From CBDESM01 sp965205165 (GTDB lineage Bacteria; Chloroflexota; Dehalococcoidia; Bin125), in NCBI GenBank assembly GCA_965205165.1, contig OZ242037.1, positions 1,054,001 to 1,118,000 of the forward strand: a stretch of DNA of 64,000 nucleotides. The letters run 5' to 3'. The notes under the pieces were generated by a model. That model was given only the letters and a program-made list of their open reading frames with translations. It did not search any database and was not told the DNA's origin. Made by a program: the position numbers and the translations under genes. Every line of letters begins with the position of its first letter. Position 1 is the stretch's first letter. This document shows, in pieces, positions 36,561 through 44,316 of this stretch.

Positions 36561-37109
36561 ATGAAGTCCCAGCCGTTCGCCCCCGAACTGAACCGCGAAA
36601 AGCTTGATGAGCTGATCCTCTACGTCTGCGAGCGCTCGCTCACCGACGACCACTTCGGCAAGACCAAGCTGAACAAGGTCCTCTGGATGAGCGAGTTCCA
36701 CCACTACGCGCTCTGGGGAGAGCCGATCGCCGGCGCGACCTACGTGCATCATCGGCACGGCCCGGTGTTGAAGGACTTGGACGCCCACCTGCGGCGATTG
36801 CAGTCCAGCGGCCGCCTGCGCGTTCGCCCGCGAGATCGCTTCGGGCGCCAGCAGTTCCGCCCCATTCCCCTGCAGTGGGCGGACCGCGAGCAGTTCACGG
36901 GAGCCGAGATCGCCTCCGTGGAGGATGTGATCCACGAGGTCCAAGGCTTGACGGCGGTGCAGATCAGCACGATCTCCCACGAGCATCCCGGCTATGCCGC
37001 TACGGAGATGGGCGAAGCGATTCCCTATGCGGCCGCGCTCGTCCCGATCGACGCTGACGACGACGCGGAGTTGGACATCTCGTCGCCCGCCTACGCGCCG
37101 ACCTCCTGA
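36561..37109 (+). CDS. SocA/GepA-like Panacea (DUF4065) domain protein
   Basis: The 182-residue protein starts with the Panacea-type pattern: KLDELILYVCERSLTDDHFGKTKLNKVLWMSEFHHYALWGEPIAGATYVHHRHGPV. Panacea domains are versatile antitoxins found beside many unrelated toxins, and SocA-type proteins also act as proteolytic adaptors. GGAGAG precedes the ATG at 36561. It is convergent with the downstream carboxyltransferase gene and divergent from a small gene, rather than in the usual antitoxin-toxin operon. Confidence 0.82.
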   Translation: MKSQPFAPELNREKLDELILYVCERSLTDDHFGKTKLNKVLWMSEFHHYALWGEPIAGATYVHHRHGPVLKDLDAHLRRLQSSGRLRVRPRDRFGRQQFRPIPLQWADREQFTGAEIASVEDVIHEVQGLTAVQISTISHEHPGYAATEMGEAIPYAAALVPIDADDDAELDISSPAYAPTS

Positions 37110-37130
37110 TCCAGCAGCGCCCGGGCCGGA

Positions 37131-38732
37131 CTAGGGGCGGATGATGCGCTTGGGGCGGTCGGCGAGGCGCTTGAGCATGGGTTGGGCGGCTTCGATGAAG
37201 CGGTGGGCGATGCGGCGGGTGTCGCGGGGGTCGATCAGGTCGATCACGTCGAAGTTGTGGGCCGCCTTCATCGGGCTGCGCAGGCGCAGCAGGCGGTTCT
37301 CGATCATCTCGCGGTGCGCTTCGGGGTTTTCGGCCGCGTCGATCTCGCGCTTGTAGGCGGCGGCGACGCCGCCTTCGATCGGGATGCCGCCCCACTCGCC
37401 GGCCGGCCAACCGAAGCGCATGTTGACCCCGAACGGCTCGCCCATGCTGTTGGGTGCGTCGGCCGCGACGCCGTAGGACTTGCGGATGTTGAACTCGACC
37501 TTGGGCACGTCGGCCTCGTAGGCCGCGATCAGGGCGCGGGTGCCGCGGCGCATCGTCGCCTGCCGTTCGGCCGCGGAGCCGAGCATGAAGCCGGGCATGT
37601 CCAGGAAGATCACCATCGGCAGGTTGAAACCGTCGCAGAGGTCGACGAAATGGGCGAACTTGTCGGCCGCGTCGCCGTTCATCGCGCCGGCCATGACCAG
37701 CGGGTCGCTGGCCATCACGCCGATCGAGTAGCCGCCGATGCGGGCGAAGCCGGTGATGATCGCGCCGCCCCACTTGGGCCGCATCTCGAAGAACTCGCCG
37801 TTGTCCACGACCAGCCGGATCAGCTTGCGCGGGTCGTAGGCGCGCTTGCGGTTCTCGGGGATGATCCGCAGCAGCTCCGGAACCCGGCGGTTCGGGTCGT
37901 CGCCGGTCTCGACCCGCTCCGGCACTTCGCCGGTGGTGTTGGGCAGGTAGGAGAGGAATTGCTTGATCTGGTTGAAGGCGTCCTCTTCGGATTCCGCCTC
38001 GTTGTCGACCTGGCCGCTCTGGTGGACGTGGACCTTGTGGCCGCCGAGCTCCTCCTTGTTGAAGGTCTCGCCGATGGCGCGGCGGACGACGGGCGGGCCG
38101 GAGGGGAAGATCTGCGAGTTGCCCTTGACCATCACGGTGAAGTGGGAGAGCAGCGCGAAGGCGGCGGGCGCGCCGGCGACGGAGCCCATGATGCCGGAGG
38201 CGACGGGCACCTTCTTGAGCAGCTCGATGTGGCGCCACCAGATGTTGCCGCCGGGCAGGGCCATGCGGCCCTCCTCCTCGTCGCGCTTGGCGCTGTGGCC
38301 GACCCCCTCGATCAGCTGCACGTAGGGCAGGCCGTACTGCATCGCCATCGGGGTGGCGAACTGCGACGCGCCCTTGGAGACGTTGTGCGGGCTGCCCCCG
38401 GAGATCGTGAAGTCGTCGCCGCCGATCACGATGTTGCGGCCATCGACCTTGCCCATGCCCATCACGAACGCGCCCGGCGTGAAATCGCGCAGGTTGCCGT
38501 CGCCGTCGTACTCGTAGGCGCCGACCAGCGGGCCGGCCTCGAAGAAGGAGCCCGGGTCGAGGAACTTGTCGATCCGCTCGCGGATCGTGTCGCGCCCGCC
38601 GCGGTGCTGGCGCTCGATCCGCTCCGGCCCGCCCATCTCGCGGGCGAGCGACTTGATGTACTCGATCTCCTCGATCGCCCCCTCCCAATCCTGCCCCGGC
38701 TTCCAAGATTCTCGCGTCTGATCAGCAGGCAT
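37131..38732 (-). CDS. Acyl-CoA carboxylase carboxyltransferase subunit, second copy
   Basis: This 533-residue biotin-dependent carboxyltransferase is related to the enzyme at 4363-5940 but clearly diverged. It keeps the RIERQHRGGRDTIRERI N-terminus, IGGDDFTISGGS, DMPGFMLGSAAERQ and GWPAGEWGGIPIEGG. The start at 38732 is supported by GGAG before the ATG and by homology starting near residue 20; the longer open frame upstream is probably untranslated. The biotin carboxylase partner is not in the window. Confidence 0.93.
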   Translation of the reverse strand: MPADQTRESWKPGQDWEGAIEEIEYIKSLAREMGGPERIERQHRGGRDTIRERIDKFLDPGSFFEAGPLVGAYEYDGDGNLRDFTPGAFVMGMGKVDGRNIVIGGDDFTISGGSPHNVSKGASQFATPMAMQYGLPYVQLIEGVGHSAKRDEEEGRMALPGGNIWWRHIELLKKVPVASGIMGSVAGAPAAFALLSHFTVMVKGNSQIFPSGPPVVRRAIGETFNKEELGGHKVHVHQSGQVDNEAESEEDAFNQIKQFLSYLPNTTGEVPERVETGDDPNRRVPELLRIIPENRKRAYDPRKLIRLVVDNGEFFEMRPKWGGAIITGFARIGGYSIGVMASDPLVMAGAMNGDAADKFAHFVDLCDGFNLPMVIFLDMPGFMLGSAAERQATMRRGTRALIAAYEADVPKVEFNIRKSYGVAADAPNSMGEPFGVNMRFGWPAGEWGGIPIEGGVAAAYKREIDAAENPEAHREMIENRLLRLRSPMKAAHNFDVIDLIDPRDTRRIAHRFIEAAQPMLKRLADRPKRIIRP

Positions 38733-38971
38733 GGCCGACTCCCTTGAACTGCCGCCGCTCCCGGCTCCGCCGCAGTCTAACCGCACCCCGCCCGCTCGCC
38801 GAACGCCCCGCCCACCGCAACAGCTCTCCGCCCATCCACCCCGATGCCTCCCACGCACGGAACTGGTCTTCCCCGTCCACCACCACGCACAGGCGTTGAG
38901 CCGATATCTCCATCTCCACCAGGCGCATCGTGCCAAGCGGAGAGACGGGCAAGCTCTGTCAACCGCCGCGC

Positions 38972-40158
38972 TTACTCATCTCCAGCATTAGAGCGAGGAA
39001 GCACCATATATGTTTCAAGCCATTCTATAATCTCGGGAGTGAGGTAAGGCGAAGAATCAAAAGGAGTTTTTAGAATTTTATATCCTTCGTACTCTGGGTC
39101 ATCTAGATCTGTATATGTTAAGCTTGTATATATACTTTCTTCCCCTATCTTATCTAATAGATATAGAGTGCAGAGTTCAGCGGAAAGTTCTTTTGGGTTT
39201 GTTGAGTATATTTCTTTGAATATACTATTATCTGGCAATGAAAATCTAAATACCTTTCTGTCTGTATTTCTTGAAATCCTGTTAGATTTTGAAATTTTTT
39301 ATATGCTTCTGTAGAATACCAATCAGATCCAAGAAACGAATTATAACGGTAAGGTATAAATTGTTGCACAACATAGTATTCTTGTTGAATATGGCATAAT
39401 TCGTGAATTTCAATATGTAAAGCATTTTTACGCAATGCCCTCATCGCCTCTTCGCTTTTAAAACGCGAAACATTTGACCAAACAAGTACAAAAAATAATG
39501 TGTTATCATTTCCAAGACCAATTCTGCCTCGTATGTTTATTGGATTTTCGGTTGCCTGTCTCACAATACAAGTATTAGAGAGTATAGGAAGAAGTGGAAA
39601 TATGTGTTGTTTAACGCGAGAATCAAAACCATCATCACAAGGAGTATCTTGCTCTATAGGGAGATTGAGTATTGTTCCATAATCTGTAATAGATCCTCGC
39701 TGCCTCTCTTCTTCAAATGTAGTGCATTTTCTCCCTTCTACCACTTCCCCTCTGAACTCGTTAAAAGTACAAATATCAATACAATCTCCATACAGAGTTG
39801 CAGCAGGAATGCCACCAGAGAATTGAGTTAGAAAAGGTTGATTAAATGAGTGAGGTACATTGTATTGGTTGTATCTATGCCATTGATTATCGTCATAGAT
39901 CCATATTGTATTGAGCATACATCCCATAGTAGCAAGCCGTGCTTTGAGGTGATACAAACTCCCTCCTCCCCATTGGATCTCAAAGAGTTCGTCGTACTCC
40001 TCTGGAACATCCGCTATTGCCTGGGTCGGTTTCAGGACACGAGCGGTTACGGCCTCAGCTATATCGTTATCCGCGGAGATGCCCTCTGCGAGGAAGATGA
40101 ACATCCCGGCCGCGGCCAAGAGCGCCGCGGCTCGCATACATAGCGCCGCCCTACCCAT
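38972..40158 (-). pseudogene. Secreted HExxH metallopeptidase-like protein, frameshifted, in an A+T-rich island
   Basis: Two frames make one protein of about 395 residues. The first (40158 to 39154, 334 residues) starts with a signal peptide (MGRAALCMRAAALLAAAG) and carries the zinc motif HELCH at about residue 252 (codons 39391-39405). Its end is out of frame. The second (38972-39238) continues with NPKELSAELCTLYLLDKI, which fits the later glutamate-containing motif of gluzincins. Adding one T to the TTTT run (forward 39241-39244) joins the frames. The body is roughly one-third G+C while the signal-peptide end is G+C-rich, so the gene may be a chimera of native and acquired DNA. It could be decayed or a sequencing error. 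Confidence 0.78.
38985..39975. other. A+T-rich island of about 1 kb
   Basis: Two 60-base lines counted inside (39121 and 39301) are 33% and 32% G+C, against about 73% in a line near 62.5 kb. The island holds the body of the frameshifted metallopeptidase. Both edges change sharply: at about 38985 on the left and near 39975 on the right, inside the coding sequence. No integrase, transposase or clear flanking repeat is visible. Confidence 0.85.
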
Positions 40159-40375
40159 CGCCGCTCCCTTCCCTGCGCTCCGCCGTCATGTTGCGCGGAT
40201 CGGGCACGGCTTGACCGCGACCCACGGCTGGCTCCCGCCAGCGGGGGCAGGCTAAGCGATGCCCGGCGGTCCGGTCAAGCCCCTGCGCTGCCGCGGCCTC
40301 TAGTTGGTTCGCGGCGAGCTCCCGGCGGTCCGGCCGAGCCTGCTCCCCGTGCTACCCTGACGGCGGAGGCTGATC

Positions 40376-40927
40376 ATGCATAGCGCAGTGGACATCGCCA
40401 GAGCCCTGTTGACGAACGCGGAGGAGTTGGGGGTCCCGCTCTCCGATTCGGATGTGCATCGGCTCGCCGTCCACGCTCAGGCGTGGTTCATGGCGGGCCA
40501 CGAACGCCCGCTCTTCGGCGACCCGATTGTGGCCGGCGAGGACGGCCCGGTCATCCCCGCGATCCGCGAGGCCCAGCTCAACGGCGGGATCGCCCGCTTC
40601 GCCGACGAGGCCGAGGGCTGCGACGTCCTGGGCGAGTACGCCTACTGGCAGGCGGGTTCGGCAATCCGCACCGACCGCGAGCCGATGCTGCCGAGCGAAC
40701 CGGAGATCAACAGCGAGATCGACGCGTTCGCGGCGGCGACTCCGCTCGGCTGCGAGGTCGACCGCGATGCGCTCCATTGCCGGACGCTGGAAGAGATCGA
40801 CAAGCGCCGGGGGCCGCCGATCGATCCGGACGCCCTGCTCCGGCGCTTCGACGAGGACCCGGAGTTCGCGGCGAGGCTGGTCGAAAAGGCTGCCCGGCCA
40901 TCGGGCAACGGTTTCCGCCCTCGATGA
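40376..40927 (+). CDS. Panacea/GepA-like (DUF4065) domain protein, antitoxin candidate
   Basis: The 183-residue protein resembles the GepA-type Panacea fold: AVDIARALLTNAEE, HRLAVHAQAWFMAGHERPLFGDPIVAGEDGPVIPAIREAQ. Such proteins act as antitoxins for diverse toxins. GGAGG lies six bases before the ATG at 40376. The downstream 87-residue gene overlaps its stop by four bases (ATGA), giving the classic layout of an antitoxin-toxin operon. It is the second Panacea-type gene within 4 kb. Confidence 0.82.
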   Translation: MHSAVDIARALLTNAEELGVPLSDSDVHRLAVHAQAWFMAGHERPLFGDPIVAGEDGPVIPAIREAQLNGGIARFADEAEGCDVLGEYAYWQAGSAIRTDREPMLPSEPEINSEIDAFAAATPLGCEVDRDALHCRTLEEIDKRRGPPIDPDALLRRFDEDPEFAARLVEKAARPSGNGFRPR

Positions 40928-41187
40928 GCGACCAACCGGCCGGATACGACTTCTTCTACGAGCCGGAAGTGCGGGCGATGCTGCCCTCGCTGACCGAGCA
41001 GTTGAAGAAGGAGCTCAAGCAGGCCGAGCGCGAGCTGCTGCACGACCAGTCGGAGGCGAATCCGCGGATCCGGTACTGGTACGGCATCACGACGATCGGC
41101 ATGGTCTCGACCGACCATCTGGAGGTCTTCTTCCAGCCGGCGGGGCCGCTGGTGGCCCGGGTGTTCGAGATCCAGATCCGGCTGTAG
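40924..41187 (+). CDS. Small protein of unknown function, toxin candidate of a Panacea-type pair
   Basis: This 87-residue protein begins with an acidic, helical portion (EVRAMLPSLTEQLKKELKQAERELLHDQ) and ends in a beta-rich region (RYWYGITTIGMVSTDHLEVFFQPAG). I recognise no toxin family. It overlaps the Panacea-like gene by four bases, so it is the likely toxin or partner by position. It ends 46 bases before the convergent LLM gene. Confidence 0.7.
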   Translation: MSDQPAGYDFFYEPEVRAMLPSLTEQLKKELKQAERELLHDQSEANPRIRYWYGITTIGMVSTDHLEVFFQPAGPLVARVFEIQIRL

Positions 41188-41233
41188 CCCTCGAAGCCCA
41201 GCGACGGGTGGTTTGGGCGCTGAGCGTCGCCTG

Positions 41234-42166
41234 CTACGCGAATGCGGGCATCACGTCCTCGGACCAGGCGCGGAGGGCGTCCCAATCGAGCGGGGGGCGC
41301 AGGGCGATGTTGATCCGGTCGACGCCGGCTTTGGCGTAGGCGGCGAGCAGGTCGATCGCTTCGGGCGGGGTGCCGAGCACGGCGCCGCGGGAGCGGAAGG
41401 CGTCGCCGGCGGGGCCGAACGCCTCGGCGAAATGGGCCTCGGCTCGTTCGCGGTGCGCCTCGGTGGCGGCGAGGTGGAAGGAGAGGTTCACGTCGCGCCG
41501 GATTTCGGCGGGGTCGCGCCCGACCGCCTCGCAATGCGCGTCGAGCACGGCGGAGAGGCGCACCCACTCCCCGGCGGTGACGTAGGGCGAGTTCCAGCCG
41601 TCGGCGTGTTCGGCGATCAGGCGCAGGGTGTGGCGCTCGCCGTTGCCGCCGATCCAGAACGGGACATCCGCTTGCAGCGGCTTGGGCTGGCAGGCCGCGC
41701 CGCGCAGCTGGAAGAAGCGCCCGTCGAAATCGGCCCGCTCGCGCTCGAACAGCAGGCGGATGACCTGGATGCCCTCTTCGAGCACGTCGAGGCGGCGGCC
41801 GATTCGCTCGAAGGGGATGCCGTAGGCGTCGTACTCCTGCCGGTTCCAGCCCGCGCCGAAGCCGGGTTCGAGCCGCCCGCCGGCGAGGTGGTCGATGGCG
41901 GCCAGCGCGTTGGCGAGCACGGCCGGATGGCGGTAGTCCATCGCCAGCACGACGCTGCCGATCCGCATCCGCTCGGTGTCGCAGGCGAGCGCGGCGAGGC
42001 AGGCGAGGCATTCGAGGTAGGGCCCGTTCTTGGGCGTCTGCGGCGACTCGTAGAAGTGGTCGGAGACGTCGAACCAGTCGAAGCCGGCGCCGTCGGCCCA
42101 GCGCCAGAGCGCGCGGCAGTCGGCGATGGAGATGTGCTGCTGGATCAAGTGGATGCCGAACCGCAT
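41234..42166 (-). CDS. LLM class F420/FMN-dependent oxidoreductase
   Basis: The 310-residue luciferase-like monooxygenase-family enzyme shows SDHFYESPQTPKNGPYLEC, RIGSVVLAMDYRHPAVLANA, DHLAGGRLEPGFGAGWNRQEY and VPFWIGGNGERHTLRLIAEHADGWN. These fit TIGR03560/F420-type LLM oxidoreductases. Cofactor and substrate are not certain. It starts at an ATG at 42166 and is divergent from the PH-domain gene with 45 bases between starts. It is distinct from the LLM enzyme at 34038-35108. Confidence 0.9.
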   Translation of the reverse strand: MRFGIHLIQQHISIADCRALWRWADGAGFDWFDVSDHFYESPQTPKNGPYLECLACLAALACDTERMRIGSVVLAMDYRHPAVLANALAAIDHLAGGRLEPGFGAGWNRQEYDAYGIPFERIGRRLDVLEEGIQVIRLLFERERADFDGRFFQLRGAACQPKPLQADVPFWIGGNGERHTLRLIAEHADGWNSPYVTAGEWVRLSAVLDAHCEAVGRDPAEIRRDVNLSFHLAATEAHRERAEAHFAEAFGPAGDAFRSRGAVLGTPPEAIDLLAAYAKAGVDRINIALRPPLDWDALRAWSEDVMPAFA

Positions 42167-42211
42167 GCGGCTATCTTCGCAGACGCCGCGGAGAGCGGCC
42201 GGAGGTGCGCG

Positions 42212-42748
42212 ATGGCGAGGAACGAGACGGTGCTGCTGGAGGCCGAGTTCGACCCGGCGGTGCAGCCGTACGGCCGCTGGTGGGTGACGGGCCTGCTGTT
42301 GATCACGGTGGCGGGCATCCCGCTGATCCCGTTCTGGCTGCTCTTCTCGCTCTGGTTCGTGCCGGCCTACTACCGCAGCCTGTCGGCAAGGCTGACCGAG
42401 CGGTCGCTGGAAATCCAGCGCGGCGTCTTCACCAAGAGCGAGGCGACGATCCCGCTGGACCGGATCACGGATCTGCGGCTGCACCACGGCCCGATCATGC
42501 GGCGCTACGGGATTCGCGGCCTGCGCGTCGAAACGGCGGGCTCGGGCGGCCCCAACGCCAACGCGGAGGGCAACCTCTACGGCATCGTCGACACCGAGGC
42601 CTTCCGCGACGCGGTGCTGAACCAGCGCGACCGGGTCACCGACGGCGGCGGCGCGGCGCCCGCAGCGCCCGCGCCCGCATCGAGCGACGCCTCCGTGCTC
42701 GAGGAGATCCGCGACCTGCTCAAGAGCATCGACTCGAAGACGGGCTGA
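42212..42748 (+). CDS. Bacterial PH (bPH2/YdbS-like) domain membrane protein
   Basis: The 178-residue protein has two adjacent hydrophobic helices (about 23-52), then the YdbS-like PH core: YYRSLSARLTERSLEIQRGVFTKSEATIPLDRITDLRLHHGPIMRRYGIRGLRVETAG. This SLEI-G-x-P-x-RI-D pattern is typical of bPH2 domains. A Pro/Ala linker and a short acidic helix form the C-terminus (VLEEIRDLLKSIDS). It is membrane-anchored, and its role is unknown in most species. GGAGG lies six bases before the ATG. Confidence 0.88.
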   Translation: MARNETVLLEAEFDPAVQPYGRWWVTGLLLITVAGIPLIPFWLLFSLWFVPAYYRSLSARLTERSLEIQRGVFTKSEATIPLDRITDLRLHHGPIMRRYGIRGLRVETAGSGGPNANAEGNLYGIVDTEAFRDAVLNQRDRVTDGGGAAPAAPAPASSDASVLEEIRDLLKSIDSKTG

Positions 42749-42788
42749 CCGCCCGCGCTCCCGCGTATCGTGGGGACGGGAGCGGACG

Positions 42789-43817
42789 ATGACCGACAAC
42801 CGGCCGGCGAACGTGCAAGGCCCCGTCCTGAAATGGGCGCGCGAACGCTGGGGCGTAACGCGCGAAGAAGCAGCCGCCGCGCTAGACGTGGACGCGGCGG
42901 CAATCGACGCCTGGGAAGCCGGCAAGTCGCGCCCGACCGCGGATCAAGCTGTGCGGCTGTCGAAGGAATACGCCATCTCCTTCTCCGAACTGCTGCGCGC
43001 AGAGCCGCCGGAGGAAGAGCATGTGCCCGATTTCCGCGCGGAGCCCGATGCGCCCGCGGATCGTCCGTATGACCTGAAGCGGTCGCTGATCTTCGCCCGC
43101 GACGACCAGCGCGAGGCGAGCTACATCGCCGAAGATCTGGGCCGTCCCGTGCCGCCGGAGCTGCCGTTCATCGCGGCTGATGATGATCCGTCGGAGGCGG
43201 GGGCGCGGGTCCGCCGCCTGCTGTGCAGCGGCGCTGACGATGCGATGGAGCCGGACGCCTTCACGGCGTGGCGCTGCCGCATCGAAGAGCTCGGCGTGCT
43301 GGTCTTCGCATATCCGATGCCGCAGGGCCGCTGCAGCGGCATCGCCCTGTGGCGCGACGACCAGATCCCCGTCATCGCCGTCAACGCCCGCGACGGAGCG
43401 GATGCGAACACATTCGCCCTCATGCACGGTTTGGCCCGCATCCTCCGCCGCACATCCGCGATCTACAACCTCTGCAACGACGGCGCGTCCGAGGAGACGT
43501 TCTGCAACCGGTTCGCGTCGGCGGCGCTCGGGAGGCCTTGCCCCGCGGCGCCGGAGGCGGGCGCACCTGACGCGGCCGCCCAAGTTCTGTGCGCGTACTG
43601 GGGGACGCTTGACGAACGGCGCGTGGACCGCGCCTACTTGGCAGCGGAGGCGCGGCGGATGGGACGCGGCTACATGTCGATGGTGCTGGATGGATTCGCG
43701 GCGGACGCGATCGATGAGATCGACACCTACCTCGCGCTCGGATTGTTCGGAGGCCAAGTCGAGGGCGTAGCCGAAGAACTGGGGTTGGAGCATCGTCTGC
43801 CGGCAGTGTTCCGGTGA
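42789..43817 (+). CDS. HTH-ImmA/IrrE-like protein with degenerate peptidase motif, antitoxin candidate
   Basis: The 342-residue protein begins with an XRE-type helix-turn-helix (VTREEAAAALDVDAAAIDAWEAGKSRPT) and continues with an ImmA/IrrE-type domain. The zinc-peptidase motif expected as HExxH is instead HGLAR (in ALMHGLARIL), so the catalytic glutamate and second histidine are missing; EETFCNRFASAAL still matches the family's next helix. It is therefore probably a non-proteolytic repressor/antitoxin. Its stop overlaps the start of the DUF4411 gene, a known toxin-antitoxin arrangement. Confidence 0.88.
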   Translation: MTDNRPANVQGPVLKWARERWGVTREEAAAALDVDAAAIDAWEAGKSRPTADQAVRLSKEYAISFSELLRAEPPEEEHVPDFRAEPDAPADRPYDLKRSLIFARDDQREASYIAEDLGRPVPPELPFIAADDDPSEAGARVRRLLCSGADDAMEPDAFTAWRCRIEELGVLVFAYPMPQGRCSGIALWRDDQIPVIAVNARDGADANTFALMHGLARILRRTSAIYNLCNDGASEETFCNRFASAALGRPCPAAPEAGAPDAAAQVLCAYWGTLDERRVDRAYLAAEARRMGRGYMSMVLDGFAADAIDEIDTYLALGLFGGQVEGVAEELGLEHRLPAVFR

Positions 43818-44299
43818 TGTCCGCGGAGCACCGATACTCCTTCGATACCAGCTCGCTCATCCGCCTCACCCGCCGCGGATTGGACGCGCCGGTACATGAT
43901 GCCGTCTGGCGCGCTCTCGGCAGCGATGCCGGGGCGTTCCGAGTGCGGATCGTCGAGCATGTGTTCAACGAAATCGGCGTGAGAGTCGATGTGGTTGCGG
44001 AGCGGGTCGCACGGCTCCGCACGCCCTCAATCCTCGTTCCCGGCTCGATGTTCAAGGAGGGCGAGCCGTCACAGCTGCTGGCCGAGGTGCAACGCGAGTA
44101 TCCGCGCATGTCGAGTGCGAACAAGGGGCGCGAGCGAGCAGACTCCTGGATCGTGGCCCACGCCCGCTTCGAGCGGGGCACGACGATCGTGACCGAGGAG
44201 TCGCCGCGCCACAGCGCCAACATCCCCGCGGCTTGCCGGCGCTACGGGGTTGAGTGCATCAATTTGGAAGAGTTCCTCAGACGGGAGTCGCTGATCTAG
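43814..44299 (+). CDS. DUF4411 PIN-like protein, toxin candidate
   Basis: This 161-residue protein fits DUF4411, a PIN-like nuclease family: FDTSSLIRLTRRG (Asp near residue 10), an acidic helix (VEHVFNEIG), ADSWIVAHARF with a later Asp, and IVTEES. Families of this type pair with HTH-ImmA proteins as toxin-antitoxin systems. It starts at GTG 43814 or ATG 43817, overlapping the upstream stop by four bases or one. It lies tail to tail with the acyl-CoA ligase. Confidence 0.88.
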   Translation: MMSAEHRYSFDTSSLIRLTRRGLDAPVHDAVWRALGSDAGAFRVRIVEHVFNEIGVRVDVVAERVARLRTPSILVPGSMFKEGEPSQLLAEVQREYPRMSSANKGRERADSWIVAHARFERGTTIVTEESPRHSANIPAACRRYGVECINLEEFLRRESLI

Positions 44300-44316
44300 C
44301 GGTTTGCGCGGGCGGC

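Noticed and set aside
38733..38971. Small reading frames between the second carboxyltransferase and the A+T-rich island
   Set aside because: They are short, on both strands, with Pro/Arg-rich translations and no ribosome site; the gap looks non-coding.
40159..40375. Intergenic hairpins and a repeated CCCGGCGGTCCGG between the metallopeptidase and Panacea genes
   Set aside because: The hairpins are short (about 6 bp) and the repeat is only 13 bases; I see no gene or element.
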